Positions 24,691 through 33,867 of a stretch of DNA of 64,000 nucleotides are shown in pieces; the first letter of the stretch is position 1; each line of letters starts with the position of its first letter. The translations under genes and the position numbers were made by a program. Origin of the DNA: Papaver somniferum (Eukaryota; Streptophyta; Magnoliopsida; Ranunculales; Papaveraceae); NCBI RefSeq assembly GCF_003573695.1, contig NC_039368.1, positions 77,266,374-77,330,373 of the forward strand, read 5' to 3'. The notes beneath the pieces are model-generated. The model ran no database searches, had not been told where the DNA came from, and saw only the letters and a program-made list of their open reading frames with translations.

Positions 24691-25422
24691 TCATCCTCCA
24701 TAAAAATATTGACCAACACCTTTTATAATAAACTCCCATTCAGCCTCCCTGCAAGATCTTTTAATTGCCAACTTTCCATTGTATGTACGTTCTTGAGACA
24801 TGGGGATATCTTGATAAGAAACAAGCTCTTGAGAGGATGGAAAAGGTGACTGAGCTAAAAGAAACTCCGTCATTGTAGGTGTAGGAGTAACTTTACTGTT
24901 GCTCGGAAGATGACAAGGATTAACCAACTGAGCTCTGCTAGGATCTGGTGCTAAACGAAACTTGCTCATTCTACTACTGCTCGGAAGATGACAAGGATTA
25001 ACCAACTGAGCTCTGCTAGGGTCTGGTGCTAAACGAAACTCGTTCATTCTACTGCTGCTCGGAAGATGACAAGGATTAACCAACTGAGCTCTGCTAGGGT
25101 CTGGTGCTAAACTAAACTCGCTCGTAGTAGGTTCACGAACAAAATCAGGAGCACGAAGAGGAACACGTTCAAATAAACGAATCTCCAAGAAAGACAACTG
25201 GTTAACAATACACAATGACAACAAAGAACAGAGCTTCACATCACTGTCAACAACATTGCTTCTCCCCTCATAGTCAAATACAAACTGAATTGAGTCTGGT
25301 AAAATGATATTCCAATAAGAACAGACATGCGCCTTCAACTCATCAACTGTTGACTTCGTAGTAACTTGGTATGGACACGCATCGGTACCCCGGATAACCA
25401 CACAGAGAAAATGACGATCCAT
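24691..25422 (-). CDS. Uncharacterised ORF with N-terminal PB1/MULE-like domain and 26-residue repeats
   Basis: ATG at 25420-25422, stop TGA at 24691-24693, 243 residues. Residues 1-90 (CPYQVTTKSTVDELKAHVC..) resemble the small ubiquitin-like or PB1-like domain at the N-terminus of plant Mutator-like transposases. Residues about 97-174 are three copies of a 26-residue unit with core LAPDPSRAQLVNPCHLPS. The C-terminus ends at EWEFIIKGVGQYFYGG, near where a MULE protein would begin its zinc-finger and catalytic parts, and none follows. I read it as a truncated MULE protein. A small lineage-specific host gene is the alternative. Confidence 0.4.
   Translation of the reverse strand: MDRHFLCVVIRGTDACPYQVTTKSTVDELKAHVCSYWNIILPDSIQFVFDYEGRSNVVDSDVKLCSLLSLCIVNQLSFLEIRLFERVPLRAPDFVREPTTSEFSLAPDPSRAQLVNPCHLPSSSRMNEFRLAPDPSRAQLVNPCHLPSSSRMSKFRLAPDPSRAQLVNPCHLPSNSKVTPTPTMTEFLLAQSPFPSSQELVSYQDIPMSQERTYNGKLAIKRSCREAEWEFIIKGVGQYFYGG
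24900..25133 (-). repeat. Tandem repeat, three 78-bp units within the ORF
   Basis: Units start at 24900, 24978 and 25056. Each begins 'tgctcggaagatgacaagga' and the three are nearly identical. The period is an exact multiple of three, so the frame is kept and each unit encodes 26 residues. Confidence 0.9.
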
Positions 25423-26758
25423 CTACAGGGAATATATAAAACAAATATAAATGAATCTGGATGTATTCAATTGACAATAAACAAAGAAAAAAATTATATG
25501 TAAACAAATAAGCAGCAGTTACAAGCATACAATGTGACCACCAACTGCATTCATACAACCCATACTCCAACATCTCTTCCACTCTCTCAACAACCATTAT
25601 AATCTCGCTATAGCAACATCTCCTAACGCAGATGTTCTCCTCCCTGGAATCCAGATTTTCTCATCACGAATAAACGAACATCTGTGTACAATGCCCTATA
25701 AATTAACTAAAACCAAAAATGGTTTGCATCTGTATATCATCAAAGTACCATTTTGGCACAATGTACCACCAAAGAAGCTGTCATAAATTACTATGTACTT
25801 CTACGACTACGAGTACTGCTCTAAACAGTTCCATATAATACTTTCTCCTTCAGCAAGTTACTATGTACTTACTAGCAAAGTTCTATTTCCCTTAAGCCTC
25901 TAACACTCAACCAAGTTATCATCAGTAAATACCCAAAAAAACAAGAACCAATCAATCAATCCAGAGTTCATCACCAATATTGAAAGTAACATAAGCATCA
26001 ACAACTGCATGCATAATCTGTGGTTGTGTAAGGTATTTTTGATTCCAATTGCTCACAATAACATCTCTAGGTCTTTCAATAACATCTCTGTGGTTGTGTA
26101 ACGTAAAGGTGAAATCCTAATAATAACCTAAACCCAAAATTGGTTTGCATCTGTGTATATTGCATTGAAAATAAGATTATTAAACCCTGGAAAACATGAT
26201 TCTTGACAAACCAAAATAATGTCACATAATCAACTAAACCCTGGATATTCCAAATCAACAACTAAAATCAAAAATTAACAAAGATTAATCTTCAAATTCA
26301 TAAAAAATCATCAACAACTAAAAATTACTTCAAAATCGACAGAGAAACTTCAATTGGACAAAAACCAAATCAAAATTATTTCAATTGAAATTTACCGTTC
26401 GACGCTATTAGATGAAACTTCGATTCAACAGTTGAAACTCCAATTGAAACTTCGATTCAACAAACTATTCAACAGTCATTAATCACCATGATTGATCAAC
26501 CAGATCTGAAAAAGACACGAGCTCGGAAACTTTGATCGAATTCTGCAGGTGAGGAATAAACGAGCTCTGCCGGGACGGGGAGGTTTTGAAAAGAGAAATA
26601 AATTCTCTTTGAAAAGAAGAGTTTAGAAGGTTAGGGGTATTTTAGGTAAGACATATTTTTTTATTTTAATTTTCCTCGGCCAAATATCCAAATTGGCTAT
26701 ATAGACAGTATATTTATGATGTTTGGCTATATAAACAGTATCAAAAGCTAAGAATCTA
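25423..26758. other. AT-rich flank of the MULE-like ORF
   Basis: No gene is supported. A short frame upstream of the ORF (25343-25597, minus strand) has no recognisable features. A duplicated 'aataacatctctgtggttgtg' phrase and a repeated 'gaaacttcgattcaac' phrase (about 26410-26460) are visible. Confidence 0.35.
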
Positions 26759-26853
26759 TTTCACCCAGGAATTTTGTCTTTTGGTCTTTTTGACCAATTT
26801 TGTGATCACAAAATTGGTTAAAAAGACCAAAATCAACAATTTCTGGGTGAATT
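26759..26853. repeat. Foldback palindrome of about 95 bp
   Basis: The arms run from 'ttcacccagga' to 'ttctgggtgaa', centred on the perfect GTGATCAC at 26802-26809. The inner 28-29 bases of each arm match with one mismatch; the outer parts match less well. It could be two element ends joined head to head. Confidence 0.8.
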
Positions 26854-26859
26854 GGATAG

Positions 26860-27130
26860 TTAGATTTTGATACTGTTTAAATGGACAAAAATGTAAAAGT
26901 AGGCAGGATGTAACCAGTTTCATCGTGCCCATTTTCAAATATTTTTTCTTATTTTTAATTTACACAGGATGTATCCAGTTTCATCCTTGCTATTTTTTAA
27001 ATTTAAGCTAGGATGAATCCAGTTTCATCCTTGCTATTTTTTTTTGGCCATTTCACCCAAACTATTTTTTACTCGTCCATTTAAACCGTGATTTAAAAAT
27101 ATTTGGACAAATGACCCATTTTCCGTTAGA
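26860..27130. repeat. Direct repeats of CAGGATGNANCCAGTTTCATC
   Basis: Three copies (about 26907, 26966 and 27010) of 'ggatgNaNccagtttcatc' are separated by AT-rich spacers. Similar words near 24390-24500 suggest the two sides are ends of one Mutator-like insertion of about 3.2 kb. The end words 'gggtcaaatgga' (23911) and 'ggacaaatgaccc' (27106) fit loosely as inverted ends. No target duplication was seen. Confidence 0.4.
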
Positions 27131-27339
27131 AGATTAGGTATCACCTTGTCAAGTGACCAAAATAACCTTTTTAAATAATGCCACGTTTTCATGCAACTTT
27201 TGGCGCTAAATGAAACAGCAGCGACCCGTTGTAATTTAAATGAACCGTTGTGACTGAAACAGAGACAACGCGAACTGTAAAGACACATCTCTTTGGAAGA
27301 GACACACATTTCAACACCAAAAGAAACCTGAAAACCCAA

Positions 27340-27346
27340 TATATAA
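27340..27346 (+). promoter_or_regulatory. TATA box of the RRM-like gene
   Basis: TATATAA lies 75-80 bases before the ATG at 27421, which leaves room for a short 5' leader. Plausible core promoter; unproven. Confidence 0.4.
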
Positions 27347-27420
27347 TTCTAACCAGTAATCCCATTATCACCGCCCCATCTCTTTTCACATTTCATCTGT
27401 CTGTCGTTTCTCAAATAATT

Positions 27421-28347
27421 ATGTCATCTTCCAGTTCCAGTTCCGATTCCAGTTCCGGTGAGGAGATAACCATTGATCAACTACGATCTATTTACAAGAT
27501 AGACAGAGATATGTATAGAAAACTTACTGTGAACATGCGTAAGGAACCTTTAGTCTGTATGGCTGTGATGGCTCTTTGGCTCTTTATGGAAGACCTTGGA
27601 TATCCCAATGTCATCCCTATGTTACTATCATATCCAAGCGATATCATTGATTACGCCTTCGAAGAAGCGAAAGTGTTAGTATATCATATACTCACCAGGA
27701 CTCCACCCCCTTCTTCTCTAATTGATACCCCGATAACGTTAAGATTGATACACGTTGTCGGATCTCGGGCATATATACCTATGAAGAATCTGTATCACGA
27801 TGGAACAATTCCGTATATTGAAATCACGAACAGACTAAAAGATCTCTGCTGTACTTTGTTTGAAGATATTTTCATAGAAGCAATGTCAGGGACCAACGCT
27901 ACAAATACTACCGTATATAGTCAGAGATTATTTAATGAAATCGGGGGCTCTTCATCGGTGCCTACAGTGGAGGAACCACAGGTAGTACGAGTTAGTACTC
28001 CACCGAGTGAACGAACTATGTTCATTACATTCTCTAAGGAATTTCCAATTACGGAAGATCAATTGCGAGAGTATTTTGTCGGGTAAGAATAATTATACAT
28101 TCAACATTAAGTTTATTCAACTATTTGTGGGTAACAATTGATTTAGTTTTGTTGAAATTACTGCAGGATGCATGGGGACTGTATAGAAAGAATCGATATG
28201 CAAGAAATACAACCACCACAAAGACGGTTAATGTTTGCTAAGATAGCTTTCAATGAATCTGAAACAATTGATCAAATCCTTGGCGGCGTAGAGGCCGTTT
28301 GGCTTTTAATCAATGGAGTTCGTGTACGTGCTAGCAAGGAGATATGA
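27421..28347 (+). CDS. Plant-specific protein with RRM-like C-terminus, two exons
   Basis: Exon 1 is 27421-28082 and exon 2 is 28167-28347, joined across a GT-AG intron of 84 bases that splits a Gly codon; the product is 280 residues. The N-terminus is a Ser/Asp tract followed by a helical region (residues about 20-150) with a hydrophobic run MAVMALWLFMEDLGYPNVIPM. Residues about 210-280 look like an RNA-recognition fold: strand MFITFSKEFP, helix TEDQLREYF, strands around DCIERIDMQ and RRLMFAKIAF, and helix SETIDQIL. I recall an uncharacterised plant family with this arrangement (helical N-domain plus degenerate RRM); its function is unknown. The ATG at 27421 is chosen because no upstream ATG lies in frame. 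Confidence 0.75.
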
Positions 28348-29030
28348 GGGCAGTCAAATATTTCATCAATGCACATGCAAGAATCAACTATATATCATCA
28401 GTTAGTTGTTGAGTGTTGCGTTTTTTTTCTTAATGTTTTGCAAATCTTGTTTTTGTTAAATGATGCGCATGAGTTTAAGTAACTATGCTAAACAAATTCA
28501 GGGGAATAAATCATCATTTTAAACGTGAACTGCTAATTTCGTTCTATACTTTTTATATAAATTTTCAATCTTCAACTTATTTGGGATGATGCCATATTAT
28601 ATATACACAAATGCTCAATGTAGACAAGGGCAACCCTGGATCATCTACTCTTAACCGAAAAGTAGTTGTTCATCATATTAAATGAGATTAGTCTGCATCA
28701 TGATCCACATTTTGTCTCGTGACCCTAAAATTTGGCAAGTTAGTCGGAATATTCCTTGTGATCCAAAAACTGTATAAGAGTTGCACTTGCATTGTGATTC
28801 AAAAACTCCTATTCCCGCACTTGAAACTTTTTCTAATATTAATTACCATTACAAAACAACTTTTGAGTAAGATGTGTATGGTTTTAAGAAAAAAGAATAA
28901 GAAAGGGTGAAGTGTAACTAATGATCTTATTGTTGAGCTAGCATAAGTTGGCCCAGAGACGTAAGCAGACCATCTTGAGAAGCCAAATCCATAGCCTATA
29001 AAAGGTAGTACGGAGCAGATTATAAAGCCA
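28348..29030. other. 3' flank of the RRM-like gene
   Basis: No gene seen. A possible polyadenylation signal AATAAAT lies near 28505. The remainder is AT-rich without recognised repeats. Confidence 0.4.
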
Positions 29031-29038
29031 ATAAAGAA

Positions 29039-29989
29039 CCTGGTGTCATTCGGGGTGACTCGGTTAGAATTAGGGGTGACTGAGTAAGATAAAATAGGTT
29101 AAAAATACTTATATGTCCCTTCATAATCGGTAGATAAAGAACATAACGAAATTTCTGATTTGAATCGGTAGAAAATAAACATCGGGAAATACCGATTGTG
29201 TAAATAGAGAAATTCGAAATTCAATTGGTTTTTGAAAATTTTGAATTTAGGGCTACTACGATAATCGGAAGATAAAGAACATCACGAGACTACCGATTGT
29301 ACAACCGGTAGATAATAAACATCACAAGACTACCGATTGTGCAAATAGAGAAATTCGAAATTCCACTGGATTTTGAAAATTTAGATAATGAACATCATGA
29401 GACTACCGATTGTACAATCGGTAGATAATAAACATCCCGAGTCTACCGATTGTGAAAATAAAAAAACTCAAAATTCCATTGGTTTTTGAAAATTTTGAAT
29501 TCGGGGCTACTAGCACAATCGATAGATAATGAATATCACGAGATTACCGATTGTATAATCGGTAGATAATAAACGTCCCGAGTCTACCGATTGTGAAAAT
29601 AGAGAAACTCAAAATTCCAGTGGTTTTTGAAAATTTTGAATTTGGAATTACTGCCATAATCGGTAGAAAATTAACATCACGAAACTACCGATTGTACAAT
29701 CGGTAGATAGTATACTTCCCGAGTCTGACGATTGTGAAAATAGAGAAACTCAAGATTCCACTGGTGTTTGAAAATTTTGAATTTGGGACTACTACCATAA
29801 TCGGTAGAAAATTACCAACTACCGATTATAATTTTCGTAACACAAACTAACATACATCAATATAAACTACCGACATTTTTACCATTTCGAATTTTTTAAT
29901 ATGGGGTGGCTTGATTTTAGGTTTGGGTGACCTTTTTTGTCTTTTTGTGTCGCCCCTAACTCTACTGATTCGCCCCTAATGACGTCAGG
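29039..29989. mobile_element. Non-autonomous TIR element (951 bp) with 8-bp target duplication
   Basis: The ends are long inverted repeats: the left starts 'cctggtgtcattcggggtga' and the right, on the other strand, starts 'cctgacgtcattaggggcga', with similarity extending over about 45 bases. ATAAAGAA flanks both ends directly (29031-29038 and 29990-29997). An 8-bp duplication fits hAT or Mutator-like families; the long TIR favours Mutator-like. The interior has no coding frame and is filled by a tandem array of inverted ACCGATT motifs. Confidence 0.85.
29100..29860. repeat. Tandem array with inverted ACCGATTGT/ACAATCGGT motifs
   Basis: About five to six diverged units of roughly 110-130 bases each contain 'aatcggtagataataaacat', 'cgagNctaccgattgt' and 'ggtttttgaaaattttgaat'. 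Within each unit the two motif orientations face each other, for example 'accgattgtacaatcggtag', an almost perfect hairpin. Confidence 0.8.
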
Positions 29990-30179
29990 ATAAAGAAGTC
30001 AATTCTTTAAGGTATTCAATTAATTCAATTAACATCACTAGTCGACCAACTCTTGTGTAATTTCATTCAACAAGAAATCATCATTATTCTATGATGATGG
30101 CTTTACTACTACTCTCATCCCAAAATTTTACCTATGCAACTGCTTATGTTCTATGTACCGTGGTTGTACCCTGTGCTTC

Positions 30180-31260
30180 TTAAATTTGGGAGACTAAACA
30201 TGAAAGAGTAGTCACAACTTCTGCTGCACGTGGTCTTTTCTGAGGATCTTCTTGTACACACATTTTCACAAGATCAAGGGCTTGGATAAATCCCCGACAT
30301 GGATACTGTCCTTTCATGAGTGGGTCAGCAATTTCAGGGAACTTCTCACAGTCACTAAGTAATGGACGTGCCTGCAATCAAAAAGTTGATAAGTTATGGA
30401 CCCAGAGATCAACTCAAGCAAAACAATACCAAAACTGTAGATACCAGATCTCAAACTGAGCCTGCCAGTCATACGTAACTCGCTACAACCATTATAACCG
30501 TATCGCAGCCTTCCATCCAGCCTTCCATGCAGCGTGATGTAAACACATTTAGGACCATGTTTTGCACAATCAAAATTTGACAGCTTTGGATTATAATTTT
30601 CATCGAGTAATATACCGGTTTTTTCCAGCCAGCATAAATTATAGGAGGATCATTTTGATCATGCAAGTACTCTAAAGCTTTCGCAACACCTTCTGCTATC
30701 TTCATCCTAGTCTTCAAGTCTAGAGGCTTCTTGCCTGGTTTAAGGTCTACAACATAGAAGACCAAGTCAATTACTTATTACTCCATGTCATGATCCATGA
30801 GATGGTGAGAACCAAGAAACCTTACCATGCAAGTGAAGATTCAACGATCGTAATGGCATAAATTCATGAACAATAATATGATCATTCCCTTTATCACAAT
30901 AGCCGATCATCTTGATGAGGTTAGAGTGGTCGATGCAGCTGAGCATTCGAACCTCCGTCCACAAATCTTCCTGATAATACCTTTTCACGGCAACTTCCTG
31001 AAATTTAAGTTGGTCAGTAACATTGAATAGTCATCTATTACTTGGGACTAAATTTGCTTAATATAGGAGGTAACGTATAACAACTCTCACCTGTCCATCT
31101 TCGAGAATTCCCTTATACACACGTCCAAATGTTCCTTGACCTAAATCACGTCCTGGATCGAACGCATCAGTGGTGACAATAAGCTCTTTTGGTTTAAATA
31201 CACGAACATTGGCAACACTATGCTGAAATTCAGCTTGGTCTGCTTCAACACCTTCAGTTC
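30180..31260 (-). pseudogene. Second PBS1-like pseudokinase copy, decayed
   Basis: Exon equivalents are 31091-31260, 30826-30997, about 30400-30746 and 30180-30371, in the same order as the 22443-23676 gene. The P-loop is intact (LGQGTFGRVYKG). Exon 2 has a 3-base in-frame deletion. Exon 3 shares YAGWK but lacks one base in the A-run just after it (about 30620), which shifts the frame. About 150 bases covering the end of exon 3 and most of the last intron are deleted near 30400, so the GRKA region is lost. Flanking DNA on both sides is also shared, so this arose by segmental duplication. The shared YAGWK shows that catalytic loss came before the duplication. Confidence 0.85.
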
Positions 31261-31716
31261 CTGAAACCAAAACATATATCTCGCATATATCATTAAACCT
31301 CCGATCCTCTGTTGGAACACAGAGAACAATGTTCCGCACAACAGTTCTCATTACCCATAACTTCGATGATAGTTCCAAGAAAATATGCATATATCAAAAA
31401 ACTCAAGCAATAATATTATTGTTACCAAATTCAAGATAATCAAACCAAAACCAATTTCCAAAAAAATCAATAAATAAGTACTAATTAAGGATTTAGAAGA
31501 ATAGGTACGTACCATAACCATCTCTCCTCTCCGAATGTGACCGCTGCGCCTTACTCGATCTAACAAAAGAGAAAAAACAAAACCTAGCCATACCAAAAAA
31601 GAAAATAAGAAGAGAAGATTCAGAACGTGTTTTCGAAGTTTCGAATTACTGTCACAAGTGACCAAAAACACTTTCTCAACTATCCCACGCAATGCACGTT
31701 TGATAAAAACACAAAG
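31261..31716. other. Upstream region of the second kinase copy
   Basis: Similarity to the first copy's upstream DNA continues to about 31500, then ends at a C/T-rich stretch. On the minus strand 'atggttatggtac' followed by GTACC near 31511-31523 could be a tiny first exon; joined to the next exon it would be in phase. This is speculative. Confidence 0.3.
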
Positions 31717-31722
31717 AAAAAA
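31717..31722 (-). terminator. Pol III terminator of tRNA-Pro
   Basis: Six consecutive T on the minus strand lie four bases beyond the tRNA 3' end, the standard RNA polymerase III stop. Confidence 0.8.
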
Positions 31723-31725
31723 GAG

Positions 31726-31797
31726 GGGGCATTCCGAGAATCGAACTCGGGACCTCTCGCACCCAAAGCGAGAATCATACCACTAGACCAAATGCCC
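31726..31797 (-). tRNA. tRNA-Pro, anticodon UGG
   Basis: On the minus strand a complete 72-nt cloverleaf can be drawn: acceptor arms GGGCATT and AATGCCC, D-arm box TGGTCTAGTGG, anticodon loop TTTGGGT with anticodon TGG between paired stems CTCGC/GCGAG, and T-loop GTTCGATTC. No intron is present. It reads proline codons CCA and CCN by wobble. A run of six T follows on the minus strand as a Pol III stop. Confidence 0.95.
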
Positions 31798-31799
31798 AG

Positions 31800-32375
31800 A
31801 TACCAAGGAAAACAAAACTTTTTAAATATATTCGGATTAGAAAATTTGAACATATCAAGCTTGATAAGTGTGTGCGCCTACTGTTAAAACATGAAGTTTA
31901 GTTCTAGCCTTGCCCATACATCTGCGATTAAGCCATCAGGAAAACTAGTTGCTGCATTCTCAAGTTACAAGTGTGTCTTGCCGGATGAGAATAGAGATGA
32001 GAAAAAACACATAAGCTGTGTGGAGGCGGAAAACTAGAGATAGAGAAAAGAAAACTCAAAGAAACAGTAATAAACCAAAGCTGACACTAAAAAAAAAATT
32101 TCTATGCACATAAATTGGATCAACACTATAAGACCCATCTTGTCGGACCTAAAAATCACAATGCAACTTGCAAACCAAAATTAAGAATACTACTTACTAT
32201 CAAGTAGAACACTCTTCAACATCCTATATGATTAAATCGTCATGGTTTTTTGCAAGATCGTTAAACATGTCTTGATGGTATTTGCAAGATCATTAAACTC
32301 GAATTTATGTATTAATCAACCTAGAATGGTTCATTTGAAATTGTATAATTTTTAGAAATTATATTTGTTACATAT
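31800..32375. other. Intergenic DNA, nothing recognisable
   Basis: AT-rich sequence between the tRNA gene and its broken copy. No frame or repeat stands out, apart from two copies of 'ttgcaagatcNttaaac' near 32250-32295. Confidence 0.4.
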
Positions 32376-32553
32376 ACAAGTTTTTCAAACTCTATTTAAA
32401 AGGGGATAATGTCTAAAAAAAGATGATATATTTGAAAGGGGCATTCAGAGAATCGATTTGTTGCGGATATAAGTTTTTCAAACTCTATTTAAAAGGGGAT
32501 AATATCTAAGAAAAAATGATGATATATTTGAAAGGGGCATTCCGAGAATCGAG
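32376..32553. repeat. Tandem duplication of about 80-90 bp ending in a tRNA-Pro 3' fragment
   Basis: The unit 'aagtttttcaaactctattt'...'gatatatttgaaaggggcatt'...'gagaatcga' occurs at 32376-32456 and again at 32468-32553. The first copy ends with just the 3' 20 bases of the tRNA; the second runs on into a longer tRNA-like sequence. Confidence 0.85.
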
Positions 32554-32622
32554 TTTGCAGAGAATCAAATGCGGGACCTCTCGCACCCAAAGCGAGAATC
32601 ATACCACTAGACTAAATTCCGG
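32535..32622 (-). pseudogene. tRNA-Pro(UGG) pseudogene
   Basis: The minus strand repeats most of the tRNA at 31726-31797, including the anticodon arm. The acceptor stem is damaged (ATTCC replaces ATGCCC on the plus strand) and about 16-17 extra bases sit in the T-arm. The cloverleaf is broken. Confidence 0.85.
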
Positions 32623-32778
32623 ATGCTATACCATTTCAAACTTAACACATATAAGCTATTTTTTTTGCTAAATAATAAAAAATAGGAAAACCAAAGTTAC
32701 CAAAGAATATAAAAAAAGTCCCTAATGGAACTAACTCAAATGACTAAATGGAAAGAACCTTTATTTCTAGGCATACAA

Positions 32779-33836
32779 CTAATAGAACCTGTAATAAGGT
32801 TGATCTGTATTTTCCAGACCATACATGAGAGAAGGTTTAGTTTCAAATATTATTCTTTCACCTTTTATAAGACTGGATTCCCTCTTAGATAATTTGTCCG
32901 CTGAGAAGTTTATTTCTCTGTAGCTGTGAATAAAGAACCAAGAATAGAGCCTTTTACATATTGTACACCATCTTATTTTTGCATACCGAGGTATCCTATG
33001 TTTATGGAAAGATGTGGGTACTGCTTTTGAATCAGTCCTGAAAATTGGATGATAAAATCCTTTACTTATTTCCCATTTCCCTGTATTCAAGAATGATATT
33101 ACTTCTGCAAAATAATTTGTGGAGATCTCCAAACCAGCTTCCAATGCAAAAATATATTCTCCTATATAATTTCTTCATATAAACCCATATCCAGAGATCC
33201 CTGGAGTTCCTTTTAGAAACACCATCACAACGCATAAGCAATATGTTTGGTTCTGGAAGTTTGAAAAACATCTTCATTATGCCTATATTTTTTTACTTTT
33301 CTCCTTTTTAGTCCAAATATTTTTAACGCCTGCAAATCATCATAACTATTCCACATGGTAGCTTTCATTGTAACTTCACTTTCTTCAGTAAAATGAAACA
33401 CTTTATCCTTGATGGATTCGAATTGCATCTAACATTTTCATACACACATTTGTTCCTCACGAACCTTCTCTCATTGTACTAAGAAAAGTAATCATCCATA
33501 CTTATTTAATAGCATGACTTTTATTTTTTGCTAGCCGTAAAATTTCTTCTAAGGATTTTGGGTCTTTAATTTAAAGATCCCTCCAAGCCAACTCCAAATG
33601 ATTTCATTGAACTTAAAACACCATAATATATGCTCTAAAGTTTCTTCGTCATTTTTACAGAATACACATCTTGAAACTAGATTGAATTTACTCTTTTTCA
33701 TATTGTCATCTGTTGCACATATATTTTGATCAAGTTTCCAAACATTGCTAGACAAATTTGGATGAACAGAATGATTCCATACCTTTTTGGTCCACTGAAG
33801 ACTTGGGAATTTTCTCTTATACACTAGAGAAATCAC
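32779..33836 (-). pseudogene. 3' end of a LINE-type retrotransposon (zf-RVT plus RNase H)
   Basis: From right to left on the minus strand, 33549-33836 encodes a zinc-binding RT-associated domain (CVFCKNDEETLEHILWCF with flanking WKL and IIWSWL). Then 32779-33277 encodes an RNase H region in at least two frames: DGVSK near the start, FAEVISFLN in the middle and SYREINFSADKLSKR at the end. Frameshifts separate the pieces. This combination marks the C-terminus of plant L1-type elements or their domesticated relatives. The reverse transcriptase itself is not present. Confidence 0.7.
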
Positions 33837-33867
33837 CAGATATAATACCCGTCCAAATCCTTCTGTC

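Noticed and set aside
27034..27389. Minus-strand frames overlapping the start of the RRM-like gene
   Set aside because: They overlap the promoter and first codons of the better-supported plus-strand gene and have no domain.
29100..29860. Regularly spaced palindromic repeats resembling a CRISPR array
   Set aside because: The window is plant DNA, the repeats are imperfect and inverted, the intervening sequence is itself repeated, no cas genes exist, and the array lies inside a TIR element with a TSD.
31627..31887. Plus-strand frame of 86 residues containing [12 protein letters not shown]
   Set aside because: It is an antisense translation of the tRNA-Pro gene, a common artefact.
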